A DNA stretch of 47,485 bases, from NCBI GenBank assembly GCA_964420985.1, contig CAYQUT010000024.1, positions 1 through 47,485 of the forward strand. The letters run 5' to 3'. The translations under genes were made by a program, and so were the position numbers. This DNA is from CAMCTV01 sp964420985. GTDB taxonomy: Bacteria; Bacteroidota; Bacteroidia; Flavobacteriales_D; Sanyastnellaceae. The notes beneath the pieces were generated by a model. That model was not told the origin of the DNA. It saw nothing but the letters and a program-made list of their open reading frames with translations, and searched no databases. Shown in pieces: positions 7,772 through 16,626 of the stretch; position 1 is the stretch's first letter, and each line of letters opens with the position of its first letter.

Positions 7772-9232
7772 ATGCATTTGAGTGAGGACGACAACATCAA
7801 ATTAAGACAGCGGGATTTGAATCCAGCGAATTTTGTGCAGCAGTTGCAACAGATATTACATTCCATTTCTCCAACTAAAATCGAAAAACCTTGCATCTTG
7901 GGCGACGGTATAGAATTGCTCAACCCTATTGATTGCAATCGCTATATTGACCTTTACAATGATTCGAAATCACTAAAAAAAACGCTTTTCATTCCGGCAT
8001 CTGGAGCAGCCACAAGAATGTTCAAACATTTGAACGCTATCCAATCATTTGATACCGATACACTCGCTGAAGAATTTATTATACGATTCAAAGATTTCCC
8101 TTTTTATCAAAATCTCAAGCAAATTTTCAAAGAGAATAAAAAAGATCTCGAGCAAATGGTGGATGCTGACCAATGGTCTGAGATTTTAACCACCATCACA
8201 GAGGAAATTCAATTTACGCAACTGCCCAAAGCTTTGATCCCTTTTCATCAAAATGAGAATGGGAATAGAACGGCATTTGAAGAACAGGTTAGAGAAGGTC
8301 TAACCTACTTGCAAAATGAAAATGGAAGACATCATTTTCATTTCACCATTTCACCAGAAATTTCCGAACTTTTTGATCAAGCCAAGCAAAGTATTGTTTC
8401 CCAAAACAGTTCTGTGGATATAGAATTCAGTTTTCAGAATCCGAAAACAGACACTCCTGCACTGAAAGGAGAACATAATTTTGCAAGGAATAAAAATAAC
8501 GAGATCTTCTTCAGACCTGCTGGTCATGGGGCGCTTATCAATAATTTACAAGAGATATCGACTGATATCATTTTCATCAAAAATATTGACAACATAGCGC
8601 AAGAAAAATGGACTCCCCAAATTACATTCTATAAAAAAGTACTTGGTGGACTACTGATAGAATTAAAGAACAAAACACATCAATTGCTTCGTTCTTTAGA
8701 AATAGACGAGAAAGAATCTCTCTCGAACGCGATTGAATTCCTTTATCAGCAATACGGATACCGTAGTTTAGAAGAACCCACGATTGGACAAGTATATACA
8801 GCCTTGAATAAACCCATTCGGGTTTGTGGAATGGTCAGAAACGAAGGAGAGCCAGGAGGCGGTCCTTTTTGGGTTTTGCACCAAAATGGCCATATCAGTA
8901 AGCAAATTGTAGAGAAAAATCAAATTGATGTTTCCGATCCTCAACAAGCAATGCATATCGGCAGCTCTACTCATTTCAATCCTGTAGATATTGTATGTTG
9001 TATCAAAGACCATAATGGTAATAAGTACAACCTAGAAAAATTCATCGATCATTCCACCTCGTTTATCAGCGATAAATTTCAAGATGGCCAAATTGTCAAA
9101 GCGCTAGAATTGCCCGGTCTATGGAATGGATCAATGTCCGGATGGAACAGTGTGTTTGTGGAAGTTCCTTCTCAGACCTTTCATCCCGTTAAAACCGTCA
9201 ATGATCTTCTCAAACCGGGACACAAGCTGTAA
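7772..9232 (+). CDS. DUF4301 family protein
   Basis: 486 residues from the ATG at 7772. An upstream ATG at 7727 would add 15 residues, but it lies inside the terminator-like hairpin and before the probable promoter. The conserved DUF4301 signature PASGAATRMFKHL lies near residue 75, with EGEPGGGPFWV and SSTHFNPVDIVCC in the C-terminal half and a final GLWNGSMSGWNSVFVEVP. The family is cytoplasmic, common in Bacteroidota, and without an established function. The glycine-rich ASGAATRMF stretch resembles the nucleotide-binding loop of sugar nucleotidyltransferases, so a nucleotide-dependent role is a guess. The last 23 bases overlap the ABC ATPase gene on the other strand. Confidence 0.85.
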   Translation: MHLSEDDNIKLRQRDLNPANFVQQLQQILHSISPTKIEKPCILGDGIELLNPIDCNRYIDLYNDSKSLKKTLFIPASGAATRMFKHLNAIQSFDTDTLAEEFIIRFKDFPFYQNLKQIFKENKKDLEQMVDADQWSEILTTITEEIQFTQLPKALIPFHQNENGNRTAFEEQVREGLTYLQNENGRHHFHFTISPEISELFDQAKQSIVSQNSSVDIEFSFQNPKTDTPALKGEHNFARNKNNEIFFRPAGHGALINNLQEISTDIIFIKNIDNIAQEKWTPQITFYKKVLGGLLIELKNKTHQLLRSLEIDEKESLSNAIEFLYQQYGYRSLEEPTIGQVYTALNKPIRVCGMVRNEGEPGGGPFWVLHQNGHISKQIVEKNQIDVSDPQQAMHIGSSTHFNPVDIVCCIKDHNGNKYNLEKFIDHSTSFISDKFQDGQIVKALELPGLWNGSMSGWNSVFVEVPSQTFHPVKTVNDLLKPGHKL

Positions 9233-9839
9233 CATCCAGTACTTTATTGCAAAAAAAGATTTCTTCACTGTTACTGTTGGACGCCACAACAACAATAGCA
9301 TGATTGGACTGCTGAACCAATTGAGCAAACCAATCAACTCCTTTACTGTCCAAATGTGCTGTTGGTTCATCCAGAATTAAAACATCTGCACTCATGGCAA
9401 ATGAAAGCACCAATTTCACCCTTTGACGCATGCCCGATGAGAATGACTTGAGTGGTTGATTTCTGTGTTTTTCCAATCCTATCAATGACTCCATTCTTTC
9501 CATGGACCAATCGGAATGAAATCCTCTTAATTTCTGAACCTGTGAAAACAATTCCATGTAACTCAATTGTTCAGGCAGGAGCAACGCTGGTGATGTCCAG
9601 GAAATATACTTCCATTGTTCATCGGCGGGTAAAATCTGATCATTGTTTTTTAACACAACAGACCCTTCTGTTGGAGTTAAATAACCAGCGAGTATGCTCG
9701 TTAAGGAACTCTTGCCGGAACCATTGGCGCCAATCACGGCTACCCTATCGCCTTTTGTCCAATGATTCTGAACGTTGCGGAAAAGCCACCGTCCGTTGAA
9801 TCGTTTGCCGACATTGATGAGATTAATTTCCTCAACCAT
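9210..9839 (-). CDS. ABC-type ATP-binding subunit with atypical Q- and H-loops
   Basis: 209 residues, a single nucleotide-binding domain and no membrane part. Walker A is GANGSGKS (about 37-44), the signature is KSFSSGMRQRV (about 129-139), and Walker B is DVLILDEPTAHLD (about 148-160). The Q-loop reads WTSPALLLPEQLS, with Ser where Gln is usual, and the switch region reads VVASNSNSEE without the usual His. Length and form resemble CcmA-like ATPases of Bacteroidota, but no permease gene is adjacent, so the substrate is unknown. It overlaps the end of lpxA by eight bases and is the last gene of the lipid A operon, which hints at an envelope role. The tail overlaps the DUF4301 gene. Confidence 0.85.
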   Translation of the reverse strand: MVEEINLINVGKRFNGRWLFRNVQNHWTKGDRVAVIGANGSGKSSLTSILAGYLTPTEGSVVLKNNDQILPADEQWKYISWTSPALLLPEQLSYMELFSQVQKLRGFHSDWSMERMESLIGLEKHRNQPLKSFSSGMRQRVKLVLSFAMSADVLILDEPTAHLDSKGVDWFAQLVQQSNHAIVVVASNSNSEEIFFCNKVLDVTACVPV

Positions 9840-10608
9840 TCAAACCTTTAACAATTCCCTTTTCAGAGCTGCTGATGAATGATAAAATTTCAGCAGTAAA
9901 AGCGGTGGGCTCCATGTTGGAAACCACTTCCACTCCCTTTCCTACAGTGGGTGACTGAACAAATAATGCCCTGTAGATGTCTTCAATGTGTTGCACTGAG
10001 GTATCATCATAACCTCTCCTTCTTAAACCAATAGCATTTACACCAATGAAGTTCAACGGCTCTCTTGCTACCTTAATATAAGGAGGAACATTCTTCCTGA
10101 CCAACGAGCCCCCTGCAATAAAGGAATGTTGTCCAATTCGAACAAATTGCTGAACAGCAACTACCCCTTCAATGATTACCCAATCTTCTATGGTTACGTG
10201 CCCCGCGATGTTTCCTGAATTGGCGATGATACAATGGTCGCCCACAAAGGCATCATGAGCAATATGAACGTAGGCCATAAGAAGACAATGCTTTCCTACT
10301 TTGGTCGTCATTCTATCTTTGGTACCTCGGTTAATGGTCACACATTCCCTTATTGTTGAATAATCACCTACCTCGGCAGTTGAAGGCTCTCCTTCAAATT
10401 TAAGATCCTGAGGAATAGCTGAGATAACGGCTCCAGGAAAAATCCTGCAGTGCGATCCAATTCTAGCGCCATTCATAATGGTGACATTGGGGCCTATCCA
10501 TGTGTTGTCCCCAATGACAACATCGTCTTCGATTGTAGAAAAAGCACTAATGGTTACGTTTTGACCAATCTGAGCTTTTTCGCTGACTACACTGTAGGGA
10601 TGGATCAT
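9832..10608 (-). CDS. lpxA: Acyl-ACP--UDP-N-acetylglucosamine O-acyltransferase
   Basis: 258 residues, the normal length. LpxA makes the first acylation of lipid A synthesis, moving a 3-hydroxyacyl chain from ACP to UDP-GlcNAc in the cytoplasm. The N-terminal two thirds are left-handed parallel beta-helix hexapeptide repeats (IGQNVTI, IGDNTWIGPNVTI, IGSHCRI, VGKHCLL, VGDHCII), with the catalytic-region motif YVHIAHDAFVGDH near 115-127. The C-terminal helices include NFIGVNAIGLRRRG. It overlaps the lpxC/fabZ stop by four bases and the ABC ATPase by eight. Having lpxA directly after an lpxC-fabZ fusion is the standard Bacteroidota arrangement. Confidence 0.96.
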   Translation of the reverse strand: MIHPYSVVSEKAQIGQNVTISAFSTIEDDVVIGDNTWIGPNVTIMNGARIGSHCRIFPGAVISAIPQDLKFEGEPSTAEVGDYSTIRECVTINRGTKDRMTTKVGKHCLLMAYVHIAHDAFVGDHCIIANSGNIAGHVTIEDWVIIEGVVAVQQFVRIGQHSFIAGGSLVRKNVPPYIKVAREPLNFIGVNAIGLRRRGYDDTSVQHIEDIYRALFVQSPTVGKGVEVVSNMEPTAFTAEILSFISSSEKGIVKGLNG

Positions 10609-12029
10609 ACTGCTTTTATTTCTTGTGCGACTTTATCTTTGACCACTTGCGCCAACATGGTGGCTTCAGACACTACTTTTCCATTCACGTAGGCTGTACC
10701 TGCCATATTCACAAGTCCTCTTCTAATGGGAGACTTCAAAGCCAGTTTGAACACTACGGTATCTCCTGGAATAACTTTCTGTTTGAATTTCACCTCATCT
10801 ATTTTCATGAAATAGGTACTGTAATTTTCAGGATCTTCCACTTGACTCAATGCAAAAATACCACCCACCTGTGCCATGGCTTCAATTTGAAGAACACCTG
10901 GCATTACCGGGTTATTGGGAAAGTGGCCTTGAAAAAACTGCTCATTCATGGTCACGTTCTTCACCCCTACAATCGACTCGTTATCCATCTCCAAAATTTT
11001 ATCTACCAGTAAAAATGGATAGCGATGAGGTAGCATTTTGGTAATGTCGTTGATATCATACAAGGCAGGTTTGGTAAGATCAAATTGTGGCCCCTCCGTT
11101 TTTTCCTTTTTAATCAACAGTTTGATCAATTTGGCAAACTCCACATTTCCATAGTGACCTGGTCGTGCAGCCAAGATATGACCTCGGATAAATCTTCCAG
11201 TTAACGCCAAGTCACCAACAATATCGAGCAGTTTGTGACGAGCAGGCTCATTCTCATACTGCAACTTGATGGTATTCAGCACCCCTATTCCCTCAACTTT
11301 GATATCTTGCTGCTCTCTACCCAACTTTTTAAAAATGGCTTTGATATCATCATCTGAATAGGGTTTATCGACCATCACAATGGCGTTATCTAAACTTCCG
11401 CCTTTGATTAAACCATGTTCTGCCAATATTTCCAATTCTCTCAAAAACACGAAAGTTCTGCATTTGGAAATTTCATTCTTGAAATCTTCCAGTTTGTACA
11501 TATGCGCGTGCTGCGTTCCCAAAATTGGACTGTTATAATCCACCATTACGGTTACTCTGAATTCACCACCTTTGGTCGGAACAGCCAACATCTCTATTCC
11601 CTTTTCAACATCTTCATAGGTTAGATTGTCTTTTAATTCAAAGTACAATCTATCCGCATTTTGCTCAGTATATCCCACTGCCTCAATGGCCTCGACAAAT
11701 GGTTTTGAGCTACCATCCATAATGGGCATTTCCGGACCATCCACTTGTATCAATACATTGTCTACCTCACATCCATATATCGCCGCTAAAACATGTTCTG
11801 ATGTATGGATCTTGGCTCCATTGAGTTCAAGCGTTGTTCCTCTTTGGGTTGTAGTCACCAAGTCACAGTCTGCGGGAATGATGGGCTGACCATCGATGTC
11901 CATTCGTTGAAACTGGTAACCATGGTTTTCTGGAGCAGGACATAATTTCAAATTCACCTGGGCACCAGTATGCAAGCCCACACCTTGAAGTTCTATGGCA
12001 CTGGCCAATGTTCTCTGTTTAACTGACAT
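10605..12029 (-). CDS. lpxC/fabZ: Bifunctional UDP-3-O-acyl-N-acetylglucosamine deacetylase / 3-hydroxyacyl-ACP dehydratase
   Basis: 474 residues, a natural fusion typical of Bacteroidota. The LpxC half (about 1-310) is the zinc deacetylase committing UDP-acyl-GlcNAc to lipid A: HTSEHVLAA at 75-83 and HKLLDIVGD near 255 hold the zinc ligands, and RPGHYGNVEFAK carries the catalytic His. The FabZ half (about 325-470) dehydrates 3-hydroxyacyl-ACP: LPHRYPFLLVDKI, then GHFPNNPVMPGVLQIEAMAQ with the active-site His and Glu. The fusion joins two enzymes that compete for 3-hydroxyacyl-ACP. The frame opens 21 codons earlier at 12092, but MSVKQRTLAS at 12029 is the family start, and a TATTTTTG element sits four bases before it. 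Confidence 0.96.
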   Translation of the reverse strand: MSVKQRTLASAIELQGVGLHTGAQVNLKLCPAPENHGYQFQRMDIDGQPIIPADCDLVTTTQRGTTLELNGAKIHTSEHVLAAIYGCEVDNVLIQVDGPEMPIMDGSSKPFVEAIEAVGYTEQNADRLYFELKDNLTYEDVEKGIEMLAVPTKGGEFRVTVMVDYNSPILGTQHAHMYKLEDFKNEISKCRTFVFLRELEILAEHGLIKGGSLDNAIVMVDKPYSDDDIKAIFKKLGREQQDIKVEGIGVLNTIKLQYENEPARHKLLDIVGDLALTGRFIRGHILAARPGHYGNVEFAKLIKLLIKKEKTEGPQFDLTKPALYDINDITKMLPHRYPFLLVDKILEMDNESIVGVKNVTMNEQFFQGHFPNNPVMPGVLQIEAMAQVGGIFALSQVEDPENYSTYFMKIDEVKFKQKVIPGDTVVFKLALKSPIRRGLVNMAGTAYVNGKVVSEATMLAQVVKDKVAQEIKAV

Positions 12030-12033
12030 ATCG

Positions 12034-12041
12034 CAAAAATA
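12034..12041 (-). promoter_or_regulatory. -7 promoter element for lpxC/fabZ, leaderless arrangement
   Basis: TATTTTTG on the minus strand, then four bases, then ATG. A TTG lies 15 bases upstream, which is short. It allows lpxC/fabZ-lpxA-ABC to be transcribed independently of the fucosidase and methyltransferase genes upstream. Confidence 0.5.
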
Positions 12042-12075
12042 AAGCAAATCAGCCCCCAAAAGGGAATTTGGGCAA

Positions 12076-12693
12076 TTACTTTCGACGTGCAATTGTTAAT
12101 CCATCACGAATAGGAAGAATGATGGTTTCCCAATGGTTTGATTGTGCCAAATAGGTATTCAAAGTTTGTAATATTTGGGTATCCATGTCTCCATCTTCAG
12201 CTTTTTCAAGCACTTTACCACTCCACAAAACGTTATCCAAAAGAACCCATGCTCCAACCTTGAGACCTTTTTCAAGCACCAAAAGATAATTCATGTAATT
12301 GCGCTTATCCGCATCAACAAATACCAAATCAACACCACTCAACTCAACTTCTGGTAGCATCTCCACTGCATTTCCATATTGAATCCGCAATCTCGGGTCT
12401 GTTAGATATTTCTGATGCATCCATTCCAATTCATGATTCACTTCAAAACTGATCATTTCGCCATCCGCAGTCAATCCTTCTAATAGGCACAAAGCGCTAT
12501 ATCCTGTGAAGGTTCCCAACTCCAGAATGCTGCGCGGTTGAATCATTTTTGAAATGGCAGAAAGCAAACGTCCTTGATAAGCCCCACTGCACATGCGCGG
12601 ATTGATCAGCTTTTGCCATGTTTCCTTTTCCAACTGAACCAGATTCTCTGGAATAGCTGAAAGCTGAAGATTCACATATTCCTCTGTTGTCAT
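12076..12693 (-). CDS. O-methyltransferase, SAM-dependent, family 3 (COMT-like)
   Basis: 205 residues, a typical bacterial catechol-type O-methyltransferase. SAM-binding motif I is ILELGTFTGYSALCLLEGL near 57-75. An acidic SAM-ribose residue follows at MISFEVNHE, and the metal-binding segment is VFVDADKRNYMNYL near 130, followed by LLDNVLWSGKV. The C-terminus, ILPIRDGLTIARRK, is the family's last strand. It should transfer methyl from SAM to a hydroxyl of a small aromatic substrate in a divalent-metal-dependent way; the substrate cannot be told. It starts three bases after the fucosidase stop, so the two genes are co-transcribed, and it ends 46 bases before lpxC. Confidence 0.9.
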   Translation of the reverse strand: MTTEEYVNLQLSAIPENLVQLEKETWQKLINPRMCSGAYQGRLLSAISKMIQPRSILELGTFTGYSALCLLEGLTADGEMISFEVNHELEWMHQKYLTDPRLRIQYGNAVEMLPEVELSGVDLVFVDADKRNYMNYLLVLEKGLKVGAWVLLDNVLWSGKVLEKAEDGDMDTQILQTLNTYLAQSNHWETIILPIRDGLTIARRK

Positions 12694-12696
12694 CTT

Positions 12697-14007
12697 TTAC
12701 AATCCCCCTTTACCATTATACAATCGAACTGGGCCATCCAAAGTAAGTTTGATAATGGGCACCATTTGTCTCCGTATTTTTCTTTTTTGGTTCCAACTCA
12801 AAAACACCAATCCAGGCTTTTGACTCCACGATATTTTGCCCACCACTTTCGAAGCAACATTTACACCTTGATTCAAAAACTCAGCTTGAACAATTTTATT
12901 CAATAACCCCTTGATTTGTATTGGTCCATTTTCATTTCCATTTAAGAACAAATAAACACAAGTAGAATCCTTGCTATACGTTGACCCTCCATAATAGTGT
13001 CCCAATGGAAACCCTGCAACCGTTCCGAATACAGCCTCCCCATTCTGTTTATTCCATTGCCCCAATGTCCGCAAAATCTTTTCTTGCTCCTCTGGAATCA
13101 CCCCGCTCTGCATCGGACCAATGTCCAACAATAGATTTCCACCGTTGCATACAACATCCGAGTAAATAGCAATGATTTCTTCCGGTGTCTTCCAATGATT
13201 GTCCTTGGGCTGATATCCCCAATTATTATTTGTTGTTAAACACAACTCCCAATATTTTTCATCTGGTCGCTGTATAGGAAAATTTTGTTCGGGTGTGTCA
13301 TAGTCTCCCTCCCCGTTTAATCGCGCATTGATAATCACTTTGGGATTGTGTTTTCTCAACATCTCGCCCAACATCGGAGCATGCCACTCTTCTGCGGAAT
13401 GTTCCCATCCGCCATCAAACCACCACAAATCAGGATTTTGCTGTGTCATCAACTCTTGTAATTGAAGCTGATTGAACTGAACAAATTTCTTCCAGCGATC
13501 TGGATTGTCTTTTATTACATACCGCACACTGTCCTTGGTGAAACCTGTATAATCAGGATGAGACCAATCCAAAATGGAATAGTAAATACCCAATTTTAAA
13601 CCTGCTTTCTTTACCGCATTCGAAAATGGGGTTAATACATCTCTTGCCGCTGGCGTGTTTTTGGGAATAGACCAATGATTGGCAGCTGTATTCCACAGTG
13701 CCACACCATCATGGTGTTTAGAGGTAAGCACAGCATATCGAGCACCACTCTCCTTGATCAAATCCACCCACTGGTTGGGATCATAACTCTCCGCAAAAAA
13801 ACCATTGATTTGTTTCATGTACTCGTCGTGGCTCATTTTCTTATTGTAAAAAGCCCAAGACTCATCCGTACCATTCACTGCATAAATGCCCCAATGAATA
13901 AAAATACCCAATTTGGCATCAGCAAACCATTGCATCTTATTTTCTTGGCCGACAATATTGCCTATCCAAAAGAAAATGATGACAAAAGAAACAATCCCAT
14001 TCTTCAT
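12697..14007 (-). CDS. Alpha-L-fucosidase, glycoside hydrolase family 29
   Basis: 436 residues. Residues 1-20 are a signal peptide (cleavage near IVGQ), so it acts in the periplasm or outside. The catalytic (beta/alpha)8 domain has FIHWGIYAVNG at 36-46, TSKHHDGVALW at 95-105, GIYYSILDWSHPDY at 140-153, and DLWWFDGGWEH with the nucleophile Asp198. A small beta-sandwich domain follows after about residue 330. It removes alpha-linked L-fucose from glycans, for example algal polysaccharide or glycoprotein. No SusC/SusD pair or other carbohydrase is nearby, so this is not a polysaccharide-utilization locus. It heads the run fucosidase, O-methyltransferase, lpxC/fabZ. A TACCTTAG element sits four bases before the ATG. 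Confidence 0.92.
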   Translation of the reverse strand: MKNGIVSFVIIFFWIGNIVGQENKMQWFADAKLGIFIHWGIYAVNGTDESWAFYNKKMSHDEYMKQINGFFAESYDPNQWVDLIKESGARYAVLTSKHHDGVALWNTAANHWSIPKNTPAARDVLTPFSNAVKKAGLKLGIYYSILDWSHPDYTGFTKDSVRYVIKDNPDRWKKFVQFNQLQLQELMTQQNPDLWWFDGGWEHSAEEWHAPMLGEMLRKHNPKVIINARLNGEGDYDTPEQNFPIQRPDEKYWELCLTTNNNWGYQPKDNHWKTPEEIIAIYSDVVCNGGNLLLDIGPMQSGVIPEEQEKILRTLGQWNKQNGEAVFGTVAGFPLGHYYGGSTYSKDSTCVYLFLNGNENGPIQIKGLLNKIVQAEFLNQGVNVASKVVGKISWSQKPGLVFLSWNQKRKIRRQMVPIIKLTLDGPVRLYNGKGGL

Positions 14008-14011
14008 CTTG

Positions 14012-14019
14012 CTAAGGTA
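14012..14019 (-). promoter_or_regulatory. Variant -7 element for the fucosidase gene
   Basis: TACCTTAG on the minus strand, one base off TAnnTTTG, four bases before the ATG. The identical octamer with the same spacing precedes the ECF sigma gene at 23948. Confidence 0.35.
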
Positions 14020-14042
14020 AACTTTTCAATTAAATTGCGCTC

Positions 14043-15407
14043 ATGCAAAAAAAGCTGATTCATCTATTTTTGGGGCCCCTTTTGTTTGGATTGGTATATT
14101 TATCATTGATTGCTCATTTCAGTTTTGAAATGTGCATCAGTGCTGGCGTCGTTGTATGGATGCTTACATGGTGGTTAACCGAAGTAGTGCCGATGGCGAT
14201 AACTGCTTTACTGCCTATTTTGTTTTTTAGTTCAACTCAGATATTGAATATTGAGGATTGCTACAAGGGATATAGTGATCGATTTGTTTTTTTATTCTTA
14301 GGAGGTTTTCTACTTTCCTTGGGTTTTGAGAAATGCGGTCTTCACAGGGTTTTGGCCGATAAGATCCTTAAGAAATCTGGCAACACCAATCGTTCCGTTT
14401 TGCTTGGATTTATGCTTACTACCTATCTCATTAGCATGTGGATAAGCAATACCGCCACTGCCATAATGATGATGCCATTGGCCACAGGAGTGATTCATCT
14501 TTTTGAAAAAGACCGTCAATTTCATAAAAATTTAGTTTTGGGAATTGCTTACTCTGCCAGTATTGGCGGAATGGCCACATTAATGGGATCTCCCCCAAAT
14601 GCTGCGGCCGCAGGAATTCTGTTCAATAGCTTTCACATTGAAATCACCTTTCTCACTTGGTTAAAATGGGGATTCCCTTTTTCGTTTATTTTATTGGCGA
14701 TTGGCTATTTGATTTTGTCACGACAAATGAAAGAGACCAGCAAACCTTTTCAAAAAATAGAACATGAACTACATGTGAGTAACCATCCCCTGACCGATAG
14801 ACAATGGAAAACTCTTTTTGTTTTTATTGGGGTATGCCTCTGTTGGATATTTCAATCCCTCCTTGCATCAGTGCTTGGAGCTTGGTTCAATGATACCGCT
14901 ATTGCTCTCATTTTTGCAAGCTTACTATTTATCCCCCTTAATAATCAGCCACTTCTTAAATGGGAGGATACATCTACTTTGCCATGGGGAATACTGCTAA
15001 TGTTTGGAGGAGGATTAACCATGGCCAATGGTTTAAAAGAGGCGGGTTGGATGAATTGGCTTGGACAAGTATTTACACTATGGCCTCATGATCAATGGAG
15101 TCTAATTGTTCTCATAATAGCAGTCAGTATCGTGCTCACTGCCCTCATGAGCAACTTGGCTATGGTTGCTGTATTTATTCCAATTGTGGCCCAAATAGCA
15201 TCTGAAATAAATTACCCAATCTTGAGTCTTGCAATACCCGTTGCTATAGCATCAAGTTGCGACTTCATGTTTCCGATGAGCACTCCCCCTAATGCCATTG
15301 CCTATTCCTCTGGTCATGTTTCAGCGCTACAAATGTTCAAGATTGGATTTGTTTTCAATTCAGCAGCCTTCATCATACTTCTGCTTTGGATGTTATTGAT
15401 GCGTTAA
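14043..15407 (+). CDS. DASS (SLC13) family sodium-coupled carboxylate or anion transporter
   Basis: 454 residues with roughly 11-12 hydrophobic segments, an inner-membrane symporter. The family's paired half-sites are visible: SNTATAIMMMP (about 138-148) with SPPNAAAAG (about 183-191), and in the second half SNLAMVAVFIP with STPPNAIAYSSG. These hairpins form the sodium sites and the substrate site in the INDY-type structure. The second SNT motif is SNL here, losing the Thr hydroxyl at that position. Likely substrates are dicarboxylates such as succinate or malate, with sulfate a possibility. It is transcribed alone, divergently from the fucosidase gene, and its TAA shares TTAA with the rsmG stop. 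Confidence 0.9.
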   Translation: MQKKLIHLFLGPLLFGLVYLSLIAHFSFEMCISAGVVVWMLTWWLTEVVPMAITALLPILFFSSTQILNIEDCYKGYSDRFVFLFLGGFLLSLGFEKCGLHRVLADKILKKSGNTNRSVLLGFMLTTYLISMWISNTATAIMMMPLATGVIHLFEKDRQFHKNLVLGIAYSASIGGMATLMGSPPNAAAAGILFNSFHIEITFLTWLKWGFPFSFILLAIGYLILSRQMKETSKPFQKIEHELHVSNHPLTDRQWKTLFVFIGVCLCWIFQSLLASVLGAWFNDTAIALIFASLLFIPLNNQPLLKWEDTSTLPWGILLMFGGGLTMANGLKEAGWMNWLGQVFTLWPHDQWSLIVLIIAVSIVLTALMSNLAMVAVFIPIVAQIASEINYPILSLAIPVAIASSCDFMFPMSTPPNAIAYSSGHVSALQMFKIGFVFNSAAFIILLLWMLLMR

Positions 15408-16039
15408 CGCTTTACTGCGTAGACTACTTTCTTGGTTTCAAAAAAGGGATCAGAAAAATCGTTGGATATTTTGTACTCCTCTACAATATATTGACTTTTA
15501 ACTTGCGCTATTTCCTCATTTAAATCACCGCCTTTTAAGCAGATCAATCCATTGGGAAGTGCATTTCTTTGTTCTCCAGAATACTTGCCTTTGGTCCATG
15601 TCAATAATTCTAAGAGAGGAGCAACCGCCCGGCTTACCACAAAATCAAACTGCCCCTTCACTTCTTCCACTCGTGCGTGTTGCGAAGTGATGTTGAGTAA
15701 TCCCAAAGACTCTTTTACCCCTTCTACTACTTTTATCTTTTTGCCGATAGAATCGACCAAATGAAACTGAACATCGGGGAAAAAAATGGATAAGGGTATC
15801 CCCGGAAATCCGCCGCCTGTGCCTAAATCCAACACCCTACTTCCTGGTTGAAATCGGATATACTTTGTGATGGCCAAACTGTGCAACACATGGTGGAGCA
15901 TGAATGAATCCATGTCTTTTCTTGAAACCACATTAATCTTTTGATTCCAATCCACATACAAATCCTGAAGCTGAAGCAACTGTTCAACTTTTGATTCATC
16001 CAAATCAGGCCAATATTTCAAAAAGAAATCCCGATTCAT
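15404..16039 (-). CDS. rsmG: 16S rRNA (guanine527-N7)-methyltransferase
   Basis: 211 residues, normal for RsmG/GidB, which methylates N7 of G527 of 16S rRNA using SAM. Motifs: NVVSRKD near 36, the SAM site VLDLGTGGGFPGIPLSIFFP near 69-88, HLVDSIGKKIKVVEGVKE, and FDFVVSRAVAPL near 130. It overlaps the upstream sigma-factor gene by four bases, in an operon led by the GT2 gene. Its stop shares the TTAA of the DASS transporter, coded on the other strand. Confidence 0.95.
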   Translation of the reverse strand: MNRDFFLKYWPDLDESKVEQLLQLQDLYVDWNQKINVVSRKDMDSFMLHHVLHSLAITKYIRFQPGSRVLDLGTGGGFPGIPLSIFFPDVQFHLVDSIGKKIKVVEGVKESLGLLNITSQHARVEEVKGQFDFVVSRAVAPLLELLTWTKGKYSGEQRNALPNGLICLKGGDLNEEIAQVKSQYIVEEYKISNDFSDPFFETKKVVYAVKR

Positions 16040-16626
16040 CGCTTCATTATTTCTTGGAGTAAATCCCTTGCCCTGAAAAGCTGGGCTTTCACCGTACCCA
16101 ATGGCAAATCCATTTCCTCCGCAATTTCCTCATAAGATTTTTCTTCAAAGTAACGGAGCTCAATCATCCTTTTGTAGCGTGGTTTAAGTTGATCAACTAC
16201 CCCTCTGATCTGAATGACCATCTCATTTTTTTGCATTCGTTCGTCAGGGTTGAGCTCAAGGTCTCTGACAGGAATTTCATAAGACTCCCCATCATCTCCT
16301 CTCGATACTTGATGAATACTCACGGCCTTGATGCGTTTCTTCCTCAAGAAATCAATACAGTGATTGGAGGCAATTTTAAACAACCACGTTGAAAAAGCGA
16401 ACTGAGGAGTGTATGCTTCTAACTTGGCAAAGGCCTTGCTGAAGGCTTCTATGGTCAAATCTTCTGCATCCTCTTGATTTTGGACCATTTTAAAAACCGT
16501 GTAATAAAGCGAGTCTTTGTAGCGAGACATCAAAAAGGCAAAAGCCTGTTGATCATTGGTTTTGGCTTTTTGAACCCAATGATAATCTTCCTGTGCCTTG
16601 GTTGACAGATGAGCGATCAATTCCAT
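16036..16626 (-). CDS. ECF-type RNA polymerase sigma factor (RpoE-like)
   Basis: 196 residues, group 4 sigma-70 factor. Region 2: QEDAEDLTIEAFSKAFAKL and FSTWLFKIASNHCIDFLRKKR (about 52-98). A linker of about 30 residues follows. Region 4: LKPRYKRMIELRYFEEKSYEEIAEEMDLPLGTVKAQLFRARDLL (about 145-190). It overlaps the GT2 gene by 10 bases and rsmG by four, so expression is tied to both. No anti-sigma gene is adjacent. The pairing of this sigma with rsmG and a glycosyltransferase suggests a constitutive or housekeeping-like role rather than a stress circuit, which is inference. Confidence 0.92.
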   Translation of the reverse strand: MELIAHLSTKAQEDYHWVQKAKTNDQQAFAFLMSRYKDSLYYTVFKMVQNQEDAEDLTIEAFSKAFAKLEAYTPQFAFSTWLFKIASNHCIDFLRKKRIKAVSIHQVSRGDDGESYEIPVRDLELNPDERMQKNEMVIQIRGVVDQLKPRYKRMIELRYFEEKSYEEIAEEMDLPLGTVKAQLFRARDLLQEIMKR

